Source: Flavobacterium aestivum (GTDB lineage: Bacteria > Bacteroidota > Bacteroidia > Flavobacteriales > Flavobacteriaceae). From it: DNA of 64,000 nt. Under the pieces are notes generated by a model, which worked only from the letters and a program-made list of their open reading frames with translations, ran no database searches and was not told the DNA's origin. The translations under genes were made by a program, and so were the position numbers. Below are positions 35,912-44,087 of this stretch, in pieces. Every line of letters starts with the position of its first letter. Position 1 is the first letter of the stretch. The stretch covers positions 2,046,001 through 2,110,000 of the forward strand of contig NZ_CP113977.2 in assembly GCF_026870175.2 (NCBI RefSeq), written 5' to 3'.

Positions 35912-36799
35912 TTATTTGTTTTCAAGCATGCACAAATAACCTAATCGGTATAAGTCAAAAATAAATAAAGATGGATTTTTACTTGACAAGTTCTTCAGAA
36001 AAAGTAACCGTGTTATTTTATAGAAATATGAAAAGACAAAAACAATATTTAATCTTTTTAATTTTGTAAATATTCTTGAAAGCCGAACATAATCTGGAGG
36101 TAATAATTTATTGTCAATTAGATACTTTAAGGCTATTATAGAATCACTTTCTTTTTGAATTGCAACTTCAAATTCATCTAGCCCTAAATGATAAACAGGG
36201 TTTTGAATATGTGAAATTTTTATTTCTTTTTGTTTTAAATTATACGAAAACAAAGTGTCTTCATGCCTTAAATTCGGTAAGCTCTCATTAAAGGAAACTT
36301 TTTCTATGATTGATTTTTTGATCAAAAAATTCAATGTTAGAAAAGATAAATAAGGATTTGTATTTCTATCTTCTACGCTAAGAGCTTCCCTAGATTTGCC
36401 ATAAAACCATCTTAGAAGTTGGTTTTTTGCGGGTTTTTCTTTTTTGTATAAAATACCCCCATAAACAATTTTTTCTTCTGTATTTATATGTTTCAGATAG
36501 TCTGATATAAAGCTATTATTTACAGGAAATGTGTCAGCATCTAGAAATAACAAATTAGTATATATTGCTTTTCGGGCTAATAAATTTCGAATAGCACTTC
36601 TTCCTATATTTTTGTCTAAAATTTCAAAGGAACAATTTGTAATGCTATTAATTTTTTGATTTTCGACTTGAGACTCTTTAGAGTGATCATCAAGTGAAAT
36701 TATCTCAAATTCAATTTTACAATTTGTGCATTGTTTGTGCAATTCTAAAACAAGTGAATGTATATTATAATTGTAAGTAGGAATAAGGATTGACAGCAT
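35912..36799 (-). CDS. GT2 glycosyltransferase coupled to ftsE
   Basis: A 295-residue GT-A enzyme starting MLSILIPTYNYNI with the nucleotide-binding SLDDHSKES and the DxD motif in FLDADTFPV near residue 92. A later NLRHEDTLFSYNL segment contains the ED motif typical of inverting GT2. It starts inside the ftsE stop (TAATG), so it belongs to the ftsE transcript, not to the plus-strand polysaccharide run. The acceptor is unknown, and it may act in polysaccharide or cell-wall synthesis. Confidence 0.85.
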   Translation of the reverse strand: MLSILIPTYNYNIHSLVLELHKQCTNCKIEFEIISLDDHSKESQVENQKINSITNCSFEILDKNIGRSAIRNLLARKAIYTNLLFLDADTFPVNNSFISDYLKHINTEEKIVYGGILYKKEKPAKNQLLRWFYGKSREALSVEDRNTNPYLSFLTLNFLIKKSIIEKVSFNESLPNLRHEDTLFSYNLKQKEIKISHIQNPVYHLGLDEFEVAIQKESDSIIALKYLIDNKLLPPDYVRLSRIFTKLKRLNIVFVFSYFYKITRLLFLKNLSSKNPSLFIFDLYRLGYLCMLENK

Positions 36800-37482
36800 T
36801 ACACCGTTCTTTGAACTACTTCAAAGATTTTGGCATCTTCGCATTTCAATGTTTTGTTTGGGAATTTCATCAATAAGGCATAATCGTGTGTAGCCATAAT
36901 GACTGTTTTTCCGATGGTATTGATTTTTTTCAAAACCTCAAGCACTTCGGCACTCGTTTGTGGATCTAGATTTCCGGTAGGCTCATCGGCAAGGATAAAT
37001 TCAGGGTCGTTCAATAAAGCTCTTGCAATTGCAATACGTTGTTGTTCTCCTCCGGAAAGCTGGTGTGGCATTTTGTTGGCAAAGTCTTTCATATTTACTT
37101 TGTCAAGAACTTCATCAATTTTAGCGTCCATTCCCTCTTTATCAACCCATCCAGTTGCTTTTAGAACAAAAAGCATATTGTCTTTTACAGTACGATCTGG
37201 TAATAATTTAAAATCTTGAAAAACGATTCCAATCTTTCTTCTCAAAAATGGAATATCATCTTCTTTTAAAGTAGCCAAATCAAATTCGACAATTTTACCT
37301 TCACCTTCTGTTAATGGTAAATCTGCATATAATGTTTTTAATAAACTACTCTTCCCAGAACCGGTTTTTCCGATGATGTAGATGAATTCACCATGATTCA
37401 CTTCTAAATTAACATCAGATAAAATAGTTTTTCCTTCTTGGTATATGTTTACGTTTTTTAAAGACAGTACAGATTGAGACAT
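36799..37482 (-). CDS. ftsE: FtsE-type ABC transporter ATPase
   Basis: A 227-residue ABC ATPase with Walker A GKTGSGKSS (about 38-46), Q-loop VFQDFKLLPDRTV, signature HQLSGGEQQRIAIARAL and Walker B FILADEPTGNLD. The Q-loop region and length match FtsE, which with FtsX controls peptidoglycan hydrolases at the division septum. No FtsX is encoded in the window; in this group it lies elsewhere. LolD-type lipoprotein transporters are the alternative. It overlaps the following GT2 gene by one base. Confidence 0.88.
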   Translation of the reverse strand: MSQSVLSLKNVNIYQEGKTILSDVNLEVNHGEFIYIIGKTGSGKSSLLKTLYADLPLTEGEGKIVEFDLATLKEDDIPFLRRKIGIVFQDFKLLPDRTVKDNMLFVLKATGWVDKEGMDAKIDEVLDKVNMKDFANKMPHQLSGGEQQRIAIARALLNDPEFILADEPTGNLDPQTSAEVLEVLKKINTIGKTVIMATHDYALLMKFPNKTLKCEDAKIFEVVQRTV

Positions 37483-37517
37483 AATAGAAATTGTTTATTG
37501 GGTAAAAGTAAAAAGAT

Positions 37518-37540
37518 AAAATCCAAATAACAAATTACAA
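37518..37540 (+). repeat. Degenerate A-rich dispersed repeat, copy B
   Basis: AAATCCAAATAACAAATTACAAA is nearly the same as the stretch at 23626-23647. Both lie in gaps beside plus-strand genes. Confidence 0.4.
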
Positions 37541-37580
37541 AAAGTAAAATGCGAAAATTAAATTTTAAATCCAGAAAAGT

Positions 37581-37650
37581 CACGCTGCTTTTGAGGGTCT
37601 GGAGAAAGTCTGTTTAAAAATAGTTGATAATAAAAACAAACAGCGTGTCG
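37581..37650 (+). other. Structured intergenic element with CACGCTG/CAGCGTG arms
   Basis: A 70-bp block of higher GC than its surroundings. CACGCTG (37581-37587) pairs with CAGCGTG (37641-37647); each arm is extended by T/A-runs with a small bulge. The inner part contains GGGTCTGGAGAAAGTCTG. The 10-mer CAGCGTGTCG recurs at 23454-23463, upstream of the TRIC gene and also followed by an AT-AGGTA-like segment. It lies upstream of the likely TPR promoter, so it is a separate RNA or a DNA control site. Confidence 0.4.
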
Positions 37651-37669
37651 TTATAGGTACATAAATAAA

Positions 37670-37677
37670 TACATTTG
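37670..37677 (+). promoter_or_regulatory. -7 element of the TPR gene
   Basis: TACATTTG matches TAnnTTTG and lies 19 bp before the start codon. No TTG is seen at the -33 position, so expression may depend on an activator acting at the structured element just upstream. Confidence 0.45.
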
Positions 37678-37696
37678 ATCATTAAATAAAAACACA

Positions 37697-40600
37697 ATGC
37701 AGAAACTTCCGAAGCTCTTTTTTATATTTTTTATTGTTCAAATAACTTCTCTTTATTCACAAGAATCAGCAATTTATACATACTCATTAAAGGATTTCGA
37801 TAAAGCACTTTCTTTATACGAAGACCAGCAATATGCGTCGGCAAAAATCCTTTTTGAAAACATAAAGAAAGCTTCTAAAAATGAGGGAACCCAATCGGAT
37901 TGTGCTTATTATATTGCTAATTGTGCCATTCGTACCGATCAGGACAATGCCGAAGAACTCATTAATAAATTTGTTGAAGATTATCCTGCAAGCCGAAAGC
38001 AAAATCAGGCTTTTATTGATGTAGCTTACTATTATTTTGATCATAGAGATTATAAAGAAGCTTTACAGTGGTTTGTGAAAGTAGACGAAAGTGTTCTGAA
38101 AAATAGTGAACGAAACAAGTTTAATTTCGAGAAAGGCTATTCTTTTTTTGTGGACAAAAAAATGAAAGAAGCCAAGAACTATTTTAATAAAGTAGTCAAT
38201 TCAGACGAGTATGCTAAACAAAGCAAATATTATCTGGGTTTTATGGCGTATGAATCTGATGATTATGCTGAGGCAAACAAGCAATTCGATCAGGTTTCAG
38301 GAGATGAAAAATATGCCGAAAAATTATCGTATTACAAATCGGATATGAGTTTTAAATCAGGGGATTTTAAAAAAGCGATCGATTTAGGGATCAAAGCTAT
38401 GCCAAAATCTACAGCCGCAGAAAAATCAGAATTAAATAAAATCATTGGTGAAAGTTATTTTAATCTAAAACAATACAATGAAGCAATTCCTTATCTAGTA
38501 GGCTATAAAGGTAAGGACGGGAAATGGAATAACACCGATTTTTATCAATTGGGTTATGCGTATTATATGCAAAAGGATTATGATAATGCCATTTCACAAT
38601 TTAATAAAATTATAGACGGTAAGGATTTTATTGCCCAAAATGCGTATTATCATTTAGGAGAAAGTTATTTGGAATCGGGTAAAAAGCAACAGGCATTAAA
38701 CGCATTTAAGAATGCTTCCGAGATGAATTTTAATTTAAAACTGCAAGAAGATGCGAGCTTAAATTATGCAAAGTTGAGTTATGAAATTGGAAATTCTTAT
38801 CAAAGTGTTCCAGAAGTTTTGTTGGATTTTATGAATAAGTATCCTAATAATCCCAGTAATTCAGTCATAGAAGAATTATTAATCGACTCTTATATTTCAT
38901 CCAAAAATTATAAAGAAGCTTTGGTATTATTAGAAAAAAATAAAACTCCAAAAAATAGAATTGCTTATCAAAAAGTAGTTTTCTATAGAGGGATAGAATT
39001 ATTTACAGAAAGCAATTATTCCCAATCATTGACAATGTTCGAAAAAGCCATAAAAGAGCAAAAAGATCCTATCATCACAGCTCGTGCCACTTTTTGGAAA
39101 GCGGAATCTGAATATAATTTAGAGGGTTACAAAGAAGCCTTACTAAGCTACAAACAGTTTTCGGATCTTGAAAAAGCCAATGAAACTGCAGAATTCAAAA
39201 ACATCAATTATAATATGGCTTATGCCAATTTTAAATTGAAAGAATATGAAACAGCTGGGAACTTTTTTCAAAGTCAGATAGACAATGCAAAGGGAGATAA
39301 AAATCGTTTGAATGATTCTTATTTGCGCTTGGCGGATTGTCGATTTGTAACTACAAAATACCAACCGGCTCTAGATGCTTATAATAAGGTAATTGAATCT
39401 AAAAGTGTAGATGGTGATTATGCTTACTTTCAAAAAGCACTATGCTATGGATTTCTTTCCAAAAACAATAAAAAAATAGAGGAGCTCAATGCATTTTTGA
39501 CATTATATCCAAAATCAGACTATCAAGATGATGTTTTGTTTGAATTAGGAAATACCTATGTAGCCGAGAACAAACAGGATTTGGCAATAAAAGCATATGA
39601 AAAATTAAATACTGCTTATGCTAATAGTTCCTATACATCGCGATCTATTTTGCGTCAAGGATTAATTTATTACAATTCAGATAAAGATGATTTGGCTCTA
39701 GCCAAATTTAAAAAAGTAGCTTCAGATTTTCCTAAAACTCCAGAAGCTTATGAAGCTGTTGCAACCGCTCGATTAATTTATGTAGATAATGGGAAAGTAG
39801 ATGAGTATGCAACTTGGGTACGCACATTAGATTTCGTGGCGGTTACAGATGTAGATTTAGATAACGATACATTTGAAGCTGCTGAAAAACAATACGAACT
39901 AAATAATACTAAACAAGCCATCACAGGATTTAGTAATTATATAAATAAGTTTCCAAACGGAATTCATACTCTAAAAGCAAATTTTGTATTAGCACAATTG
40001 TATTACTCTGAAGGCTCAGAAAGTAAATCGGTTTCTAATTATGAGTTTGTGATAAATCAACCCCGTTGCGAATACACAGAGCAAGCTTTGGTTAGATTGG
40101 CACAAATATCTTTGAAAGATAAAAACTGTGATAAAGCAATCCCAGTATTAGTACGTTTAGAAAAAGAAGCCGATTTTCCGCAGAACAAGACATTTGCCCA
40201 AGCTAATTTGATGAAATGCTATTATGATCTAAAAGATTATCCAAATTCAGTTGTATATGCAGATAAAGTTTTGGCTAACCAAAAAACCGAAGAAAACGTA
40301 AAAAGTGATGCCCAAATCATCGTTGCACGTTCTGCGATGCAATCAGGAGATGAGGTCAAAGGCAAAGCAGCTTATGCAAAATTATTAAGTGTAAGTAAAG
40401 GAGAATTGGCTGCGGAAGCCTTGTATTATGATGCCTATTTTAAAAACAAGGACGGGAAGTTTGAGCTTTCAAATACAGCAATTCAAAAATTAGCTAAGAA
40501 TTATTCTAGTTACCGTTATTTTGGAGCCAAAGGTTTGATTCTAATGGCAAAGAATTATTATGGATTAAAAGATAGTTATCAAGCCACTTATGTTTTAGAG

Positions 40601-40711
40601 AATGTAATCGAAAATTTCACGGATTATTCAGATGTAATTGAAGAAGCAAAAACGGAATTGAGTCGAATAAAAACTGAGGAAGCTAAGACCAATTCATCAA
40701 TTACAAAATAA
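37697..40711 (+). CDS. Large secreted TPR-repeat protein
   Basis: A 1004-residue protein with a signal peptide (hydrophobic residues 6-20, SLYSQ). At least fifteen tetratricopeptide-like repeats follow, recognisable by recurring patterns such as A-x-x-x-F-x-x-x-x and YxLGxxYxxxxxYxxAIxxF. TPRs form a helical scaffold for protein binding, here in the periplasm or attached to an outer-membrane complex. The C-terminus ends KTNSSITK with no sorting domain. It heads a plus-strand set with a PhzF-like protein, an outer-membrane barrel and a Gre-like protein. The partner is probably the barrel, by inference from context. Confidence 0.88.
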   Translation: MQKLPKLFFIFFIVQITSLYSQESAIYTYSLKDFDKALSLYEDQQYASAKILFENIKKASKNEGTQSDCAYYIANCAIRTDQDNAEELINKFVEDYPASRKQNQAFIDVAYYYFDHRDYKEALQWFVKVDESVLKNSERNKFNFEKGYSFFVDKKMKEAKNYFNKVVNSDEYAKQSKYYLGFMAYESDDYAEANKQFDQVSGDEKYAEKLSYYKSDMSFKSGDFKKAIDLGIKAMPKSTAAEKSELNKIIGESYFNLKQYNEAIPYLVGYKGKDGKWNNTDFYQLGYAYYMQKDYDNAISQFNKIIDGKDFIAQNAYYHLGESYLESGKKQQALNAFKNASEMNFNLKLQEDASLNYAKLSYEIGNSYQSVPEVLLDFMNKYPNNPSNSVIEELLIDSYISSKNYKEALVLLEKNKTPKNRIAYQKVVFYRGIELFTESNYSQSLTMFEKAIKEQKDPIITARATFWKAESEYNLEGYKEALLSYKQFSDLEKANETAEFKNINYNMAYANFKLKEYETAGNFFQSQIDNAKGDKNRLNDSYLRLADCRFVTTKYQPALDAYNKVIESKSVDGDYAYFQKALCYGFLSKNNKKIEELNAFLTLYPKSDYQDDVLFELGNTYVAENKQDLAIKAYEKLNTAYANSSYTSRSILRQGLIYYNSDKDDLALAKFKKVASDFPKTPEAYEAVATARLIYVDNGKVDEYATWVRTLDFVAVTDVDLDNDTFEAAEKQYELNNTKQAITGFSNYINKFPNGIHTLKANFVLAQLYYSEGSESKSVSNYEFVINQPRCEYTEQALVRLAQISLKDKNCDKAIPVLVRLEKEADFPQNKTFAQANLMKCYYDLKDYPNSVVYADKVLANQKTEENVKSDAQIIVARSAMQSGDEVKGKAAYAKLLSVSKGELAAEALYYDAYFKNKDGKFELSNTAIQKLAKNYSSYRYFGAKGLILMAKNYYGLKDSYQATYVLENVIENFTDYSDVIEEAKTELSRIKTEEAKTNSSITK

Positions 40712-40780
40712 AGAGGATTGCGAGAAGAGAAGAATTAGATTCAATTTTTGAAATTATTTAAAATTAAAAAATCAAACAGA

Positions 40781-41644
40781 ATGAAGTTACCTTTTTATAT
40801 AGTAGATGTTTTTGCTGAGAAAAAATATACCGGAAATCAATTGGCCGTTTTCTTAGATGCCGAAGCTTTAAGTACAGAAGAGATGCAGAAAATTGCACGC
40901 GAAATTAATTTTGCCGAAAGTACTTTTATCACAAAGATTCAACCCGAAAAAAATAGTGCGGCAATTAGAATTTTTACGGTAGAATATGAAATGAAATTTG
41001 CAGGACATCCTATTATAGGAACATCTTGGGTTTTAATGAATAAAATAGTCGAAAGCCAACCGCGAAATTTTAATTTATCGGTACCAATAGGTGAAATTCC
41101 AATTCAGCAAACAGAGGATTTGGTTTGGTTACAAGCGGCTCAACCTGAATTTTTGGATGTTTTCTCAAAGGAAGAGTTCTTGTCTTTTAATAATTTGAGC
41201 AATGACGATTTTGATGATAAGCTTCCTATTCAAGAAGTAACAACAGGTAGTGCGTTTGTGATTGTTCCGCTCAAAAATATAAAAGCACTGAAGGATTTAA
41301 ACCTTGAATTGATTAAGACGAAAGAATGGCTATTGGCTAATTGCAAAACCAATCATAGAGCTTTATATTTTTATTGTTTCGATAATGGCAAACTGATAAG
41401 CAGAATGCTGTATATAGAAAATAATCAGATTATGGAGGATGCAGCAACAGGAAGTGCCAGTACATGTTTGCAGGCTTTTCTATTAAAATACCATTCTCCA
41501 GAAATTAAAACAATCAATCATCAAGGTGATTTTATAAACAGATCTTCTCAGATTTATTTTGATGGAAAATTATCTGAAAATCATTTTGATATAAAAATTG
41601 GCGGTAAAACGCAATTTATTGCAAAGGGAGAATGGGAAGTGTAA
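40781..41644 (+). CDS. PhzF-family isomerase-like protein
   Basis: A 287-residue protein with the PhzF/diaminopimelate-epimerase fold. Motifs: YIVDVFAEKKYTGNQLAVF, with FAESTFI containing the catalytic glutamate of PhzF, then FTVEYEMKFAGHP and the C-terminal MEDAATGSAS. The family includes the phenazine-pathway isomerase but most members have unknown substrates. No phenazine genes are present, so that pathway is unlikely. The frame reaches a TTG at 40748; the ATG at 40781 (MKLPFYIVDVF) is preferred. It lies between the TPR and barrel genes. Confidence 0.88.
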   Translation: MKLPFYIVDVFAEKKYTGNQLAVFLDAEALSTEEMQKIAREINFAESTFITKIQPEKNSAAIRIFTVEYEMKFAGHPIIGTSWVLMNKIVESQPRNFNLSVPIGEIPIQQTEDLVWLQAAQPEFLDVFSKEEFLSFNNLSNDDFDDKLPIQEVTTGSAFVIVPLKNIKALKDLNLELIKTKEWLLANCKTNHRALYFYCFDNGKLISRMLYIENNQIMEDAATGSASTCLQAFLLKYHSPEIKTINHQGDFINRSSQIYFDGKLSENHFDIKIGGKTQFIAKGEWEV

Positions 41645-41721
41645 GGCAAAAAGCAAAAGGCAAAAATGTAAAAGATAGATTGAATAAAGCAGAATTCAGA
41701 AAATAGATAGAAAGCAGAAAG

Positions 41722-43533
41722 ATGATGATCAAAAACATAAAAGCATTCATAAATAAACGTACGATGTTCTCGGCTCACTCTCCTTTGGAGAGGATTGGGA
41801 TGGGGATTTTCCTTCTCTTACTTTCCCAATATACATTTGCTCAAAACAAGCAAGGAAATATAGGAACAGAAGTAGTAAATGTGGTGAAGCCGTATGCGCC
41901 AACAATTTCAGATGCTTTCAAAGTAAAGGAAGTGCCGGTGATTACAAATGATGAAAATGCCAAAAAAGAAAATGTAAAATATTCTATTTTGCCTTTCCCG
42001 GTGGCATCTACTTTTTTGCCTTCTAAAGGAAATGCTCAAGGTGTTGAAAAAGCAAAGCAAGTGCGTTTGTTCAAAAATTATACGACTTTGGGTATTGGTA
42101 ATTATGGTGCCTTAAACGCTGAATTGTATGTGACTGATGATCTTAATAACAATGATTATGTTAGTGGGATGTTTCGTCACCAATCTTCACGAGGCGGATT
42201 GAAAGATGTTGTTTTAGATAATGGTTTTTATGACACTGCGATTGATTTGGTTTATGGAACAAACGAAGAAGGAATGGCTTGGAATGTCAATGCAGGCTAT
42301 CAAAATCAAATTTACAATTGGTATGGTCTGCCAGCTAATTTTGGAAATACTTTGACACTTCAAGAAAAGATGGCGCTTGTAAATAGTATTGACTCACAAC
42401 AATCTTATAATACAATCAAATTAGGAGGGACAATTGCTTTAGAAGAAGGGATTTTTAGCAATGCCAATTTAGAATTTAATCATTTTTCGGATGCATATAA
42501 TTCATCAGAGAATAGGTTTTTGCTAACACCAACTTTTAAGTTTGATGTTATGGATGAAGCAATAAAGACTAAATTTATTATTGATTATGTTGGAGGAAGC
42601 TTTAAGAGTAATTATTTAGGAACCAATACTGAGGCGTTAAAGTATGGTTATACCAATTTTGGAATTGTTCCAAGTTTTGAAATGATAAAAGATGATTGGA
42701 CATTAAATCTAGGTGCCGGCTTAATGTATAGTAAGGGGACAGAAAATAAAACAAACAAGTTTTATGTCTATCCTTCGGTAACGGCTTCTTATAAAGTAGT
42801 AGGAGATTTGATGATTTTTTACGCAGGAGCCATCGGTGATTTACAACAAAATACCTATAAGGATTTAGTGGATACTAATCCGTTTGTTTCGCCAACATTA
42901 GAAATTAAACCAACCAATGAGTTGTATGATATTCATGCAGGACTAAAAGGAAAACTGGCAAGTACGGTTAGTTATGATATAAAAGCCTCATATACCTATG
43001 ATGAGAATAAAGCATTATTTCTAAGTAATGATTATACCGAAAAAAGTACTAATGCCAATTATGCTTTTGGAAATTCCTTGCATGTTGTATATGATGATAT
43101 GAAAACGATTCGTTTTTATGGAGAGATAAAAGCAGATTTAGCCAAAGGAGTAACGGTTGGAGTTGATGGAACATTAAGTAGTTATTCTAATAAATTTGAA
43201 AAAGAAGCTTGGAATTTACCAGCTATTCAATTGAATTCGACTTTAGATTTTGCAATTACTGAGAAATGGTTTGCTGGAGTTAATTTGTTTTATGTAGGAG
43301 AAAGAAAAGACCAGCAAATAAATACAGATATTGTTTATGTAGTAGCTCCAGGACCTATAACACTCGACGGTTATTTGGATTTGAATGCCAATGTGAGATT
43401 CAAATACAACGAAAGATTTACAGCTTTCGTAAAAGCTAATAATATAACAAACAACGGATATCAAAAATGGTTGAATTATCCAGTACAAGGATTTCAATTG
43501 ATGTTGGGAGCAAATTATAAATTTGATTTTTAG
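41722..43533 (+). CDS. Outer-membrane beta-barrel protein (TonB-receptor-like, no plug)
   Basis: A 603-residue protein with a signal peptide ending at YTFAQ. A short linker with VVKPYAPTISDAFKVKEVP follows, then a long region of alternating strands rich in N, Y and G, ending in GANYKFDF, an outer-membrane barrel terminus. Related genes are often labelled TonB-dependent receptors. However, the usual 150-residue plug domain and TonB box are not evident, and the protein is short for that family. The N-terminal coding region contains a palindromic repeat that is better known from intergenic DNA. It is probably partnered with the TPR protein upstream. Confidence 0.78.
   Translation: MMIKNIKAFINKRTMFSAHSPLERIGMGIFLLLLSQYTFAQNKQGNIGTEVVNVVKPYAPTISDAFKVKEVPVITNDENAKKENVKYSILPFPVASTFLPSKGNAQGVEKAKQVRLFKNYTTLGIGNYGALNAELYVTDDLNNNDYVSGMFRHQSSRGGLKDVVLDNGFYDTAIDLVYGTNEEGMAWNVNAGYQNQIYNWYGLPANFGNTLTLQEKMALVNSIDSQQSYNTIKLGGTIALEEGIFSNANLEFNHFSDAYNSSENRFLLTPTFKFDVMDEAIKTKFIIDYVGGSFKSNYLGTNTEALKYGYTNFGIVPSFEMIKDDWTLNLGAGLMYSKGTENKTNKFYVYPSVTASYKVVGDLMIFYAGAIGDLQQNTYKDLVDTNPFVSPTLEIKPTNELYDIHAGLKGKLASTVSYDIKASYTYDENKALFLSNDYTEKSTNANYAFGNSLHVVYDDMKTIRFYGEIKADLAKGVTVGVDGTLSSYSNKFEKEAWNLPAIQLNSTLDFAITEKWFAGVNLFYVGERKDQQINTDIVYVVAPGPITLDGYLDLNANVRFKYNERFTAFVKANNITNNGYQKWLNYPVQGFQLMLGANYKFDF
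41778..41792. repeat. Palindromic repeat CTCTCCTTTGGAGAG within a signal peptide
   Basis: The perfect palindromic arms CTCTCC/GGAGAG with a TTT centre, followed by GATTGGGATGGGG, match a short palindromic element I know as a dispersed intergenic repeat in Bacteroidota. Here it is in frame and codes for HSPLERIGMG in the n-region of the barrel's signal peptide. Confidence 0.55.
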
Positions 43534-43564
43534 TAAAAAGTCTAAAATCTAAGTAGTATAATAA

Positions 43565-44014
43565 ATGACTTTTAAACAAAAAATATACCAACAGTATTTG
43601 CAATTAGTCCAAGACAGGATTGATGTATTCAGAGATATGATTGCTGCACTTACAGAGGATTCAAAAAACGATGCAAAAGGATCAGCAGGAGATAAGCACG
43701 AAACAGCTTTGTCAATGATGCATATCGAACAAGAAAAACTCAATACGAAACTCAAAGAAGTATTGACCCAAAAAGTAGTTTTAGATAAATTAGATCCTTC
43801 TGTTGTGGCAGAAACTATTATTTTAGGAAGTTTGGTAAAAGCCAATGGAATTTATTTGTACCTGAGTCTTGCGCTTCCTAAAATCAATGTAGATGGTATA
43901 AATATTATAGCCTTGTCTCCACAATCGCCTCTTGGAAATAAATTGATGGGGAATAAAGTAGGATTCACTTTTGAGATTAATACCACGAAATATTTAATAG
44001 AAGAAATTTTATAA
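43565..44014 (+). CDS. Small Gre-factor-like protein
   Basis: A 149-residue protein. Residues 1-75 are helical with a coiled-coil look (DKHETALSMMHIEQEKLNTKL). Residues 95-149 resemble the FKBP-like C-terminal domain of GreA/GreB, notably LSPQSPLGNKLMGNKVGFTFEI compared with the Gre SPLGKALLGKKVGD segment. The coiled-coil is short, and the acidic tip that stimulates transcript cleavage is not evident. It could be a Rnk- or Gfh-like RNA-polymerase modulator. Homologues are sometimes labelled 3-oxoacyl-ACP synthase, which nothing in the sequence supports. It lies 31 bp after the barrel gene. Confidence 0.7.
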   Translation: MTFKQKIYQQYLQLVQDRIDVFRDMIAALTEDSKNDAKGSAGDKHETALSMMHIEQEKLNTKLKEVLTQKVVLDKLDPSVVAETIILGSLVKANGIYLYLSLALPKINVDGINIIALSPQSPLGNKLMGNKVGFTFEINTTKYLIEEIL

Positions 44015-44087
44015 CAATTCATTTTGTAATCTACGATTTATTGTAGCTCTTTTTTTATATTAGCTCAAATTAATCAAATCGTTTATT

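Noticed and set aside
40781..41644. Phenazine biosynthesis
   Set aside because: The PhzF fold is clear, but no other phenazine genes are present and most family members have other roles.
43565..44014. 3-oxoacyl-ACP synthase label for the small protein
   Set aside because: At 149 residues it lacks the thiolase fold and active-site cysteine; the C-terminal part fits a Gre-like domain.
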